A stretch of DNA of 23,579 nt from Patescibacteria group bacterium (GCA_023485925.1 JAMDAJ010000038.1:1-23579), one strand, 5' to 3'. Positions 7,180-13,304 are shown, numbered from the stretch's first letter. Program-made: numbers and translations. The notes: generated by a model not told the origin, from the letters alone.

Positions 7180-8025
7180 ATGGCTAGAATTCGCTTAACT
7201 ATCACGTTAAAGGACACGATATTGCGGCTTTTGGACGGGATGGTGGACGGGCAAAGGATCCGCAACCGGTCGCACGCCATCGAATATTTGCTCTCTCAAA
7301 CTTTACTGCCCAAGCAGACCAAGGTATTAATTTTGGCCGGGGGCGAGGGGGTGAATTTCCGCCCTCTCACCTTCGAGATGCCAAAATCTCTGATACCGGT
7401 CGCCGGCAAGCCGCTTTTGGAACACACCATCTTGAATTTGCGCCGGCATAATCTTACCGACGTTACCATTTCGCTGGGATACTTAGGCGAAAAGATAAAA
7501 GCGTATTTTGGTGACGGTTCGCGGTGGGGTCTGCAGATTTCGTACCTTGAACAAAGTCAAAAAAAGACCGGCACGGCCCAGCCGCTAAAACAGGCGCAGG
7601 AACGTTTTGGCAGCGGCAATTTTCTTTTGCTATACGGTGACGTTCTGACCGATATCAATTTTGTGGAGTTGCTGGAATTTCACCGCTCGCAAAAGGGGAC
7701 GCTTGCGACCATGGCGCTGGCGCCGGTGGAGCGCGTCTCGATGTGGGGCGTCACCAAGGTCATCGGCAACAAGATCGTGGAATTCGAGGAAAAGCCGAAC
7801 GCGCCCAAAACCCATTCACATCTCGTCAACGCCGGCATTTACGTGATGGAGCCCGGGATTTTCAAATACATCGACCGTGACTGTGTGCGCTTAGAACGCG
7901 ATGTGTTCCCGCGCCTGGCCGACGAAGGCAAACTCGCGGCGTATCCCTTTGAAGGCAAGTGGTACGATGTGTCCACGCCGGAAATTTACGAGCGGGTCAT
8001 CAAAGACTGGAGAGCTTCCGGATAA
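7180..8025 (+). CDS. Ribbon-helix-helix domain fused to a sugar-1-phosphate-type nucleotidyltransferase
   Basis: A 281-residue protein. Residues 2-42 read as a ribbon-helix-helix DNA-binding unit: strand RIRLTITL, helix A from KDTILRLLDGMV, then RNRSHAIEYLLSQ as helix B. Residues 47-281 are a complete nucleotidyltransferase: LAGGEG (52-57), RPLT (61-64), Lys69 in EMPKSL, GTAQPL (131-136, equivalent to the usual GTAGAL), metal-binding D154 in YGDVLTD, VNAGIYV (217-223) and YDVSTPEIY (262-270). Such enzymes join NTP and a phosphorylated sugar or alcohol (for example glucose-1-P or phosphocholine); the substrate is not readable here. The ATG at 7180 is taken over the TTG three bases earlier. A promoter lies at 7124, and a kinase gene follows after 59 bases. 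Confidence 0.88.
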   Translation: MARIRLTITLKDTILRLLDGMVDGQRIRNRSHAIEYLLSQTLLPKQTKVLILAGGEGVNFRPLTFEMPKSLIPVAGKPLLEHTILNLRRHNLTDVTISLGYLGEKIKAYFGDGSRWGLQISYLEQSQKKTGTAQPLKQAQERFGSGNFLLLYGDVLTDINFVELLEFHRSQKGTLATMALAPVERVSMWGVTKVIGNKIVEFEEKPNAPKTHSHLVNAGIYVMEPGIFKYIDRDCVRLERDVFPRLADEGKLAAYPFEGKWYDVSTPEIYERVIKDWRASG

Positions 8026-8084
8026 CAGTCGGCGAAGTATCGCCGTTTGTCATTCGTAAGTTCACAACGAGATGGAGGTTTGCA

Positions 8085-9110
8085 ATGATCAGTCTGCCGC
8101 ACGAGGTGGAGCAGTCCTTTTTTGGCGGCACCAGTATTGAGCTCTTGAACACAGCTCCGTGTGGAGCCTCTGGGCCGCGGGTGGTGTTTTTGCGAAACGG
8201 GCAACCTACGATTTACGCTCTCAAGTACGGGAACACGCGAGTTCCCATTCACGAACAACTGGAAAATCGCAAGGTGCTCGCGGAGTTCATGCCGCATCGT
8301 CTTCCCAAGGTACTCAAGTTCTGCGAATACCCCGGTGGGGAAGCAATGTTGATGGAGGCCATTCCTGGCCCCAATCTGCACTACGCTGTCGTAGAATCTT
8401 GGTACCCTGATTCCGTCATCCTGCATTTGGTCGACAGCATCCTCGGCGAGTTCGCCGAGATGTGGCGGCGCAGTCGCTCGACCGAGATTCTGCAGTTCAA
8501 GCGCAACTTCTTCGACCGGGCGGCCATCGTCAAAGTGTCGATCGAAAACGCCTTACGACAGCTCGGTATCCCGCCGGATGCCCCGCTCGTCATCAACGGC
8601 ACGCCGATCGGCAAGCCGCTTGAGCTTGCCCAAGTACTCGATACTTTTCAGGCGCCGCCCTTTAGCGTGATTTGTCACTATGACCTGCACGCCGACAACT
8701 TTTTTCTGGACGCCCGCCCGGACTGGTTCCTCGGCGACTGGGAATGGGCGGGCCGCCACGACTATAAGGCGTCGCTGACGCACCTATACTCGTGGTGGAT
8801 GACCACCTGCGCGAGATTGAAGACCGACCCTGAGGTCAAACTCCGGGGCGACCACTTCGAGCTCAACTACTGGCTGTATTTGCCGGAGCTCTGCGAGCAG
8901 ATCCGGGGCAAGTGCGTGGAACAGGCGTCGTTCATGGCGGACGAGCTGGGCGACTCGCCCCACTGGGAAAAGAACTTCTGGCTGCATGCCGGATGTGATA
9001 TCCTAGGCGACCTGCGTTTCATAGGAGTTCGGAATCGGCAGCCCTATCTGCCCGCGCTGCTTGGGGAGGGGCTTCTGCTCCTCCATCGCGCCGCCACTTT
9101 CAAAGTGTGA
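8085..9110 (+). CDS. APH/choline-kinase-family phosphotransferase
   Basis: A 341-residue cytosolic kinase-fold protein. The catalytic signature HYDLHADN (residues 198-205: H198, D200, N205) and the metal-binding DWEWAG (D218) match the aminoglycoside phosphotransferase/choline kinase clan; K48 in YALKYG is a candidate ATP-contact lysine. The ATG at 8085 is supported by TGGAGGT six bases upstream; the longer frame back to 7959 overlaps the previous gene. It lies 59 bases after the nucleotidyltransferase and has its own terminator. Kinase plus nucleotidyltransferase is the arrangement used to phosphorylate and then activate a small alcohol or sugar, as in LicA-LicC or hexose salvage. I infer a joint pathway; antibiotic resistance is not indicated. 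Codon choice and the strong ribosome binding site differ from the preceding gene. Confidence 0.85.
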   Translation: MISLPHEVEQSFFGGTSIELLNTAPCGASGPRVVFLRNGQPTIYALKYGNTRVPIHEQLENRKVLAEFMPHRLPKVLKFCEYPGGEAMLMEAIPGPNLHYAVVESWYPDSVILHLVDSILGEFAEMWRRSRSTEILQFKRNFFDRAAIVKVSIENALRQLGIPPDAPLVINGTPIGKPLELAQVLDTFQAPPFSVICHYDLHADNFFLDARPDWFLGDWEWAGRHDYKASLTHLYSWWMTTCARLKTDPEVKLRGDHFELNYWLYLPELCEQIRGKCVEQASFMADELGDSPHWEKNFWLHAGCDILGDLRFIGVRNRQPYLPALLGEGLLLLHRAATFKV

Positions 9111-9131
9111 AGATCCTCTTCACACTTTTTT
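9102..9131 (+). terminator. Strong Rho-independent terminator
   Basis: AAAGTGTGAAGA pairs with TCTTCACACTTT, a perfect 12-bp stem with a TCC loop and a T-run. The kinase stop codon lies inside the stem, and the end of the convergent phosphatase gene overlaps it. Confidence 0.92.
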
Positions 9132-9920
9132 CTTTTTGCGAAATTCCAAAATTTCTTGATGAAGTTTAGGGTTGGCGGCGATGACGGCCATGTGTTCCGG
9201 GGAATCGGTCAGCACAACTTTCTTGCCGAGGTTGGCGGTCACTGTGCCACCAGCTTCTTCCACGATGACGGTCGCGGCGGCCACGTCCCATAAATTGATT
9301 TGACGCCCACTAACCGCAAAATCGTAGCGGCCCAAAGCCACGCCGCAGATATCAAGCGTGGTTGAACCCTGCACGCGGCCTTTGCGGGAAGCCAAAAAGA
9401 AGGCATTGACCATTTTCATTCCCTCCGCCGCATCTTTGCCCCAGGACAGGCATCCCAAGGCGTCAGCGAGGTGGGCGGTTTTGGAAACGTGAACGAGGCG
9501 GCCGTTAAGGCGGGTGCCGCGGCCGATTTCGGCGGTATAAAGTTCGGAAGTGATGGGATTGTACACGGCGCCCATCATCGGCCGGTTTTTGCGCATCAGC
9601 GCCACCGCCATGCAGCAGTAGGGAATCCCTTGGATATAGTTGGTGGTGCCATCGATGGGGTCGACTATCCAGGCGTAATCGCTATTTTGAGCGTTCCGCA
9701 GTTCTCCGTATTCTTCGCCTAAAAATCTATGGTTGGGGTATCGGCCGAGGATTTTTTTTCGAAAGGCCATTTCCAGCGCCCGGTCCGTTTCGGTCACCAG
9801 GTTTCGCGGGTTGCCCTGTTTTTTATGGACTCCGGATTTTTTGCCGAAGTTCGCTTTGAACCGTTGTTCGTTTGAAAGCAGAATTTTTACTGTCTCTTTA
9901 AGGTAAGAGGTGCTAGCCAT
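9120..9920 (-). CDS. Inositol-monophosphatase-family phosphatase (SuhB-like)
   Basis: A 266-residue Mg2+-dependent phosphatase of usual family length. The three metal-binding motifs are present: GEE (residues 68-70), DPIDGT (87-92) and WD (D212 in NLWDVAAA). VTETD (42-46) and the glycine-rich AGGTVT near 223-228 also fit. Family members hydrolyse inositol-1-phosphate, fructose-1,6-bisphosphate, 3'-phosphoadenosine phosphate or similar; the substrate cannot be fixed here. It lies nine bases downstream of ybaB on the same strand, so the two are probably co-transcribed. Convergent with the kinase gene, sharing the terminator region at 9102-9131. The ATG is preceded by no clear Shine-Dalgarno sequence. 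Confidence 0.92.
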   Translation of the reverse strand: MASTSYLKETVKILLSNEQRFKANFGKKSGVHKKQGNPRNLVTETDRALEMAFRKKILGRYPNHRFLGEEYGELRNAQNSDYAWIVDPIDGTTNYIQGIPYCCMAVALMRKNRPMMGAVYNPITSELYTAEIGRGTRLNGRLVHVSKTAHLADALGCLSWGKDAAEGMKMVNAFFLASRKGRVQGSTTLDICGVALGRYDFAVSGRQINLWDVAAATVIVEEAGGTVTANLGKKVVLTDSPEHMAVIAANPKLHQEILEFRKKKKV

Positions 9921-9929
9921 AGTTTTGCG

Positions 9930-10175
9930 TTAATGAGGCAAAGTGAGGGATTGAGAGAGGCGAGTTTGGATTTCGGTCATGGCCCGGGTGTGCAGTTCTT
10001 TCAGGATTGTTTCCAAACGTTCGGTCTCGAGCCCTTGGGGGATTTTGACTTCCTGCAATTGCATATCGCCGCGCATGACCAATTTTACGCCGGCTTCTTC
10101 TACGGTGACGACTTCGTTTTTCAGCCGCGCCTGCATGGCGCGAAGCTCGTTCATTTGTTTTAGAAAATCGAGCAT
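9930..10175 (-). CDS. ybaB: YbaB/EbfC-family nucleoid-associated protein
   Basis: The predicted 81-residue protein opens with MLDFLKQMNELRAMQARLKN, matching the N-terminal coiled helix of YbaB proteins. Next come strands with GVKLVMRGD and LQEVKIPQGL, then a C-terminal helix from ERLETILKELHTRA. The family forms dimers shaped like tweezers that bind DNA. Three in-frame ATGs are possible (10229, 10205, 10175). The last is chosen because it aligns with the usual start of the family; the 18 additional residues from 10229 are basic and not typical. None has a ribosome binding site. In many bacteria this gene follows dnaX and precedes recR; here it instead precedes a SuhB-like gene. Confidence 0.8.
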   Translation of the reverse strand: MLDFLKQMNELRAMQARLKNEVVTVEEAGVKLVMRGDMQLQEVKIPQGLETERLETILKELHTRAMTEIQTRLSQSLTLPH

Positions 10176-10249
10176 TTTGATTTTTAATTGTTTCCATCCT
10201 ATCATATTTTGACGGAATTTAAAATTCATGCTACTTTAAACCTGTCTAC

Positions 10250-10278
10250 TTGTTTAATCCGCGGCCGCGGACTATTAT
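10250..10278 (+). promoter_or_regulatory. Promoter with embedded palindromic operator (PaaX/Cas2-like gene)
   Basis: TTGTTT (10250-10255), a 17-bp spacer and TATTAT (10273-10278) lie upstream of the gene starting at 10311. The spacer contains the perfect 14-bp palindrome TCCGCGGCCGCGGA (10258-10271). A palindrome between the -35 and -10 boxes is the classic position of a repressor operator. Confidence 0.65.
10253..10277 (+). repeat. 25-bp direct repeat, copy 1
   Basis: It begins with TTTAATCCGCGGCCGCG and ends with CTATTA. It matches copy 2 (10843-10867) at 23 of 25 positions. The two copies start 590 bp apart and bracket the PaaX/Cas2-like gene exactly. Confidence 0.9.
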
Positions 10279-10310
10279 AGTTTTATGTATTAAACTAATT
10301 GATTTCAAAT

Positions 10311-10847
10311 ATGCCAAAAAAAACGGATACCCTAGTTTTTAAAATCTTAGATGCGATTCGGGACCTGGGTGAAATGGTCCCGATGCCTTTCGAAACCCCC
10401 TATAGCTATCTAAGAAGGTATTCTGGTATACCGAGAAAAAAATACTTGGATACAATCCGACTGTTGGAAAAGCGGGGCGCTGTTAAAATCAGTCAGAAAG
10501 CTGCAATAAAATTCGTGCGGTTAACACGCAATGGCGAGTTGGAACTACTGCTTGCGAAAACTATAAAATTTAGGCGGCCAAATAAGTGGGACGGTAAATG
10601 GCGGATGATTATGTTTGATATTCCCGAGCAAGCGCACAAACTGCGAGACAGGTTGCGTTGGCTTTTAAAAAAACATCATTTTATGAAAATTCAGCAAAGC
10701 GCGTACATTAGTCCGTGGGAGCTGAACCGCGCAGCGGTCGAATATTTGATAGCCACGGGTTTGAAAAAATTCACAAGGATTTTGAGGATTGACGCGCTAG
10801 ACGATGACAAAGAGTTGCAGGTACATTTCAAACTAACGCGTATTTAA
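10311..10847 (+). CDS. PaaX-like regulator with Cas2-fold C-terminal domain
   Basis: A 178-residue protein. Residues 1-80 look like a winged helix-turn-helix (helix ending in YSGIPRKKYLDTIRLLEKRGAV, then a basic wing with KAAIKFVRLTRNG). Residues 97-178 read as the ferredoxin-like fold shared by PaaX C-terminal and Cas2 proteins: WRMIMFDIPE (97-106, with D103 at the Cas2 active-site position), HKLRDRLRWLLKKHHF, then QQSAYISPW. Such genes are often annotated simply as Cas2, but there is no cas1, no array and a full DNA-binding domain here, so a transcriptional repressor is more likely. The ATG at 10311 is preferred over the TTG at 10299; no ribosome binding site is seen. It is flanked by operator-like repeats, and the stop codon lies inside copy 2. 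Base composition is more A/T-rich than its neighbours. Confidence 0.85.
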   Translation: MPKKTDTLVFKILDAIRDLGEMVPMPFETPYSYLRRYSGIPRKKYLDTIRLLEKRGAVKISQKAAIKFVRLTRNGELELLLAKTIKFRRPNKWDGKWRMIMFDIPEQAHKLRDRLRWLLKKHHFMKIQQSAYISPWELNRAAVEYLIATGLKKFTRILRIDALDDDKELQVHFKLTRI

Positions 10848-10867
10848 TCCGCGGCCGCGAATTATTA
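10843..10867 (+). repeat. 25-bp direct repeat, copy 2
   Basis: It starts with the same 17 bases as copy 1 and carries the CGCGGCCGCG palindrome. A TATTAA (10863-10868) takes the place of the -10 box of copy 1, while the -35 position reads GTATTT, a weaker match. The first bases overlap the TAA stop of the preceding gene. Confidence 0.9.
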
Positions 10868-10912
10868 AAGAATACAGCGTTTAAAAGACATTAAGATATC
10901 CTGGATCATAAT

Positions 10913-10938
10913 AAAAAAACCACACCGGAAAGGTGCGG
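10913..10938 (-). terminator. Minus-strand terminator of the candidate noncoding RNA
   Basis: On the minus strand CCGCACC pairs with GGTGTGG using one G-U pair, followed by seven T. On the plus strand the same position would be an A-C mismatch and there is no T-run, so the signal is strand-specific. Confidence 0.75.
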
Positions 10939-11470
10939 CGAGCGATGTAGGTCGTGGAGTATAGCCGTGTTGGCTATTGCTCGTGGTCGCGGGAACCTGT
11001 TATCGGGGGACGGGTTGCCCGCAGGTTAGCGCAGAGCATTTTACTGCCCTTCCAGCGCAGCCGAACTCGGGCTTGGGATGCACCCACTCGAAGAGTGCCC
11101 GAGTTGAACGTCACAGGAAAACCAAGGCCCGTAAACCTCACATCCTTAAAGAGGTTACATCATCCCCCTTTTACTTTTTCTCGCCGGCCCCGCTACCGCG
11201 GGGGCTTGAACCGTTGCAGAGTGGCCCGGAACTATCTGCGCTCCTTCTTGTCGTAGCCCAGATGAAGAAGGGCTACGAGGGAGAAGAAAATGGAAAGAGA
11301 ACAGACAATACGCGGACTGCCGCTTGGAAACTTCAGGGATTCTATCCAGTTTCGACCCTATAACCGAGGAGCTCTGTCCGCCGAGAAAGCTCGTCGGTCC
11401 GGCCTAAGGGTCTTAACGGGGGATGGAGCCCCTTCATAGATTCTTCGCATGCTACTGTTCAGGTTTTTGC
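10913..11470 (-). ncRNA. Candidate long structured noncoding RNA (about 555 nt), family unknown
   Basis: The stretch has a minus-strand consensus promoter at its right end and a minus-strand terminator at its left end, with no convincing reading frame. It is dense in perfect or near-perfect hairpins (plus coordinates): 11419-11432; 11354-11359 pairing with 11407-11412 around the inner hairpin 11378-11397; 11327-11353 (two stacked stems); 11312-11323; 11244-11286 (9 bp plus 5 bp); 11188-11203 (6 bp); 11131-11158; 11064-11105 (9 bp with an inner hairpin); 10994-10999 with 11022-11027; 10961-10977 closed by 10939-10943 with 10979-10983. I looked for the conserved parts of RNase P RNA, tmRNA, SRP RNA, 6S RNA, group I and group II introns and found none that fit. 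The function is unknown; it could act with the divergent P-loop protein. Confidence 0.7.
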
Positions 11471-11476
11471 TTAGGC

Positions 11477-11505
11477 AGCATAGGCATTTTTTGCGATTTT
11501 GTCAA
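11477..11505 (-). promoter_or_regulatory. Promoter of the candidate noncoding RNA
   Basis: On the minus strand a perfect TTGACA (11500-11505), a 17-bp spacer and TATGCT (11477-11482). Transcription is expected to start near 11470, directly in front of the hairpin-rich region. Confidence 0.8.
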
Positions 11506-11530
11506 TTTATCCAGCGGTTGTCTTTTTCTC

Positions 11531-11559
11531 TTGATTTTTTTTGGATTTTAGTGTATTTT
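11531..11559 (+). promoter_or_regulatory. Promoter of the P-loop protein gene
   Basis: TTGATT (11531-11536), 17-bp spacer, TATTTT (11554-11559), back to back with the noncoding RNA promoter. The two -35 boxes are only 25 bp apart. Confidence 0.55.
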
Positions 11560-11603
11560 GTCTATTACCGTAATCGAACCCAAACAGCTTAAAGGAGGCT
11601 GTC

Positions 11604-12902
11604 ATGACATTAGAACGACGCGAGCCGTATCGTATTTTGCTCGTGCCGTTCCCCATGACGGCACTCGCTGCATTCGGCTATTATTTACTCGCCAAGTTGG
11701 GGTTGGTCAATGAGAGCACGCACGTATGCTACCATCGGCATCCCAGGGAGCGGACCAGCCATCGCATTTTGAACGGCACTGGCTTGCGGCTGTTCGGTCA
11801 CGATTTGACCAAGCGTGTGTCGGAGCTGTTAGCGCGTTGTCCCGCAGCGGAGCAACCCCTACTCAAGCGGTACTGTCGGGCTTGCCTGCATCCCCAATCG
11901 GTTCGAAATTTTGGGAAGCTGCTGACCCAATTCCTCCTCAGCAATAATACTGAACCCGGGGAAGTCCTGACTCAGTCCGCTAAGCTGTTCGAACGGTTGC
12001 TGCAGAGGGGGACGGAACCGGAAACGGTGGGCGCCCGACAGTTCGCGAGCCAACAGGTGATTCAAACACTCCCATCGGTGGCTGCCAGGGAATACCCGAC
12101 CAGTTCGCGGTTCATCACCTTAGCCCGATTTCAGACGCCCGGTCTCCGCAGCATCAAAATCACAGGGAAGCGTCAGCTAGAGTTAGCGGAGAACCGTCTT
12201 GGACTGCTCGAGGGGCAGCATGTGGCCGTGGTGATGTGCGGTCCCCCAAACAGCGGCAAGTCTTCATCGCTCGCTTCGCTTGCCGTATGCATGCAGGACG
12301 AGGTTGATTCACTGCGTTCGCGTCCGGGTTGGGGGCAGCTAGGGCTGTCGGCTGAGTACTTAGACTTAGATCTCGCCTCGCCCTCCGCCAAGGCAGTCTA
12401 CAACATGGACGCCGAAGGTCTGCGGGTAGCCGCGACCGCTCGTCTCCCGGGCGGCCCGTGGACGGTCGGGCTGGCACTAAAGGCGCTCGACATGTTCATG
12501 GAGGCGCGAAAGCGCGTCAATGTGCTACTCGTCGACCTGCCGGGAAAAATAGATCTCCTGACCGAGATAATCGCAGCGCCCGCCGACGTCGGTATTGCGC
12601 TCTATCGAGTGGGCGAGCGCTTCCGAGTGCACGAATGGCAACGCTTTATGCGCCGGATGGGCATCGAGCGCGTTGCCGAAGCCCGGACGCGCGCCGGAAC
12701 GCGCGGTCAGCCCAGCGCTGTCGCCCGATACGATTCGGGAAAACGCGTGGTAGGTTGGATTGAGGGTTTGGAGCGCGTCGTCCGGCCCTGGGATCCGTTC
12801 ATCAGATTCCTGGCAGAGGCGCTCTTGTTCGATATCCTGCCGTCGCTTGTCGAGCGGCGGGAGCGAAAACTCGTCAGTCTCAAGGGCCAATTTACGCCAT
12901 AG
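11604..12902 (+). CDS. P-loop NTPase-domain protein of unknown function
   Basis: A 432-residue soluble protein. A perfect ribosome binding site AAAGGAGG (11591-11598) lies five bases before the ATG. Residues 1-200 are mostly helical and not recognised. Residues about 205-400 form a P-loop domain: Walker A GPPNSGKS (213-220), Walker B-like VLLVDLPG (307-314), then PADVGIALYRVGE and a WQRF helix. The GPPNSGKS form, with a DLPG Walker B, reminds me of the NTPase domain found attached to Csx3 in some type III CRISPR systems, but no Csx3 part or CRISPR array is present, so I give no function. The gene is divergent from the candidate noncoding RNA, has its own terminator, and has a GC-rich codon style like the kinase gene at 8085. 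Confidence 0.8.
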   Translation: MTLERREPYRILLVPFPMTALAAFGYYLLAKLGLVNESTHVCYHRHPRERTSHRILNGTGLRLFGHDLTKRVSELLARCPAAEQPLLKRYCRACLHPQSVRNFGKLLTQFLLSNNTEPGEVLTQSAKLFERLLQRGTEPETVGARQFASQQVIQTLPSVAAREYPTSSRFITLARFQTPGLRSIKITGKRQLELAENRLGLLEGQHVAVVMCGPPNSGKSSSLASLAVCMQDEVDSLRSRPGWGQLGLSAEYLDLDLASPSAKAVYNMDAEGLRVAATARLPGGPWTVGLALKALDMFMEARKRVNVLLVDLPGKIDLLTEIIAAPADVGIALYRVGERFRVHEWQRFMRRMGIERVAEARTRAGTRGQPSAVARYDSGKRVVGWIEGLERVVRPWDPFIRFLAEALLFDILPSLVERRERKLVSLKGQFTP

Positions 12903-12926
12903 CGCATAGCGCGCTGTGGTTTTTTT
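12897..12926 (+). terminator. Rho-independent terminator of the P-loop gene
   Basis: CCATAGCGC pairs with GCGCTGTGG (9 bp with one G-U), loop of five, then seven T. The gene's TAG stop lies in the stem. Confidence 0.9.
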
Positions 12927-12932
12927 GTACCG

Positions 12933-12952
12933 AAAACGCCCTTTTTGGGCGT
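12933..12952 (-). terminator. Possible minus-strand terminator downstream of tRNA-Gln
   Basis: ACGCCC and GGGCGT form a 6-bp stem around five identical bases, followed on the minus strand by four T. It lies about 160 bases beyond the tRNA 3' end. Confidence 0.4.
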
Positions 12953-13113
12953 CTCGGGTTTCTTCGTCATTCCGAGGTTAGGCTTTCGTAGAGTTTCGGG
13001 TCTGAACCTTGGCTTGCGGCCTAAATCGTTGATTTGAGCCGAATGATTTGGCACTGCTCATCAAGAAGTGAAAAAATGATTTTTACCCGCTGAACGTTTT
13101 CTCTTATCCGCAG
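12953..13113. other. Intergenic stretch with no recognised gene
   Basis: Between the P-loop gene's terminators and tRNA-Gln I see no supported reading frame and no strong hairpin. It is presumably the 3' trailer of the tRNA transcript. Confidence 0.5.
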
Positions 13114-13185
13114 CTGGGGAGGAAGGATTCGAACCTTCGTATGCAGCGTCCAGAGCGCTGTGCCTTACCGCTTGGCTACTCCCCA
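13114..13185 (-). tRNA. tRNA-Gln (anticodon CUG)
   Basis: On the minus strand the acceptor TGGGGAG pairs with CTCCCCA over 7 bp, with G as discriminator base. The D-arm is GCCAAGCGGTAAGGC, and the anticodon stem CAGCG/CGCTG encloses the loop CTCTGGA with anticodon CTG, which reads CAG. The T-arm GAAGG-TTCGAAT-CCTTC is perfect. The 3' CCA is not encoded and must be added. Length is 72 nt. Confidence 0.97.
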
Positions 13186-13252
13186 ACTTCGGATACGAGA
13201 AAATATCGAGTTTCAAAAGAGCGGCGGGCCAGAGGATTTTTTGTACTCGACC

Positions 13253-13281
13253 ATTCTATCATTTATTGAGCATGATTGCAA
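13253..13281 (-). promoter_or_regulatory. Promoter of tRNA-Gln
   Basis: On the minus strand TTGCAA (13276-13281), 17-bp spacer, TAGAAT (13253-13258). It uses the same palindromic -35 hexamer as the divergent CAP gene promoter and lies 67 bases before the tRNA. Confidence 0.6.
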
Positions 13282-13304
13282 TCCTGTTAGATTTGTGTTA
13301 TAAT
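13276..13304 (+). promoter_or_regulatory. Promoter of the CAP-domain gene
   Basis: TTGCAA (13276-13281), 17-bp spacer and perfect TATAAT (13299-13304), about 35 bases before the ATG at 13340. Confidence 0.8.

Noticed and set aside
7959..8084. N-terminal extension of the kinase gene to 7959
   Set aside because: The extension overlaps the end of the nucleotidyltransferase, has no domain content and lacks a ribosome binding site; ATG 8085 has one.
10311..10847. A CRISPR-Cas locus based on the Cas2-like gene
   Set aside because: No cas1 or other cas gene and no array of repeats and spacers exist in the window. The two 25-bp repeats are 590 bp apart and the protein has a DNA-binding N-terminus.
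10954..11363. Plus-strand reading frames of 100 and 128 residues across the hairpin-rich region
   Set aside because: They overlap each other, have low-complexity basic composition with no domain, lack ribosome binding sites and run through perfect hairpins. The promoter and terminator evidence is on the minus strand.
10913..11470. RNase P RNA, tmRNA or intron ribozyme
   Set aside because: No GAGGAAAGUC-type core, no tag reading frame ending in Ala-Ala-stop, no TTCGA T-loop near a 3' CCA, and no group I or domain V core were found on either strand. A short ACAGAG...GGTTATA stretch near 11365 resembles part of an RNase P core but lies at the wrong end.
12707..13054. Minus-strand reading frame of 115 residues
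   Set aside because: It lies opposite the end of the P-loop gene and across its terminator, is very basic, and has no start signal.
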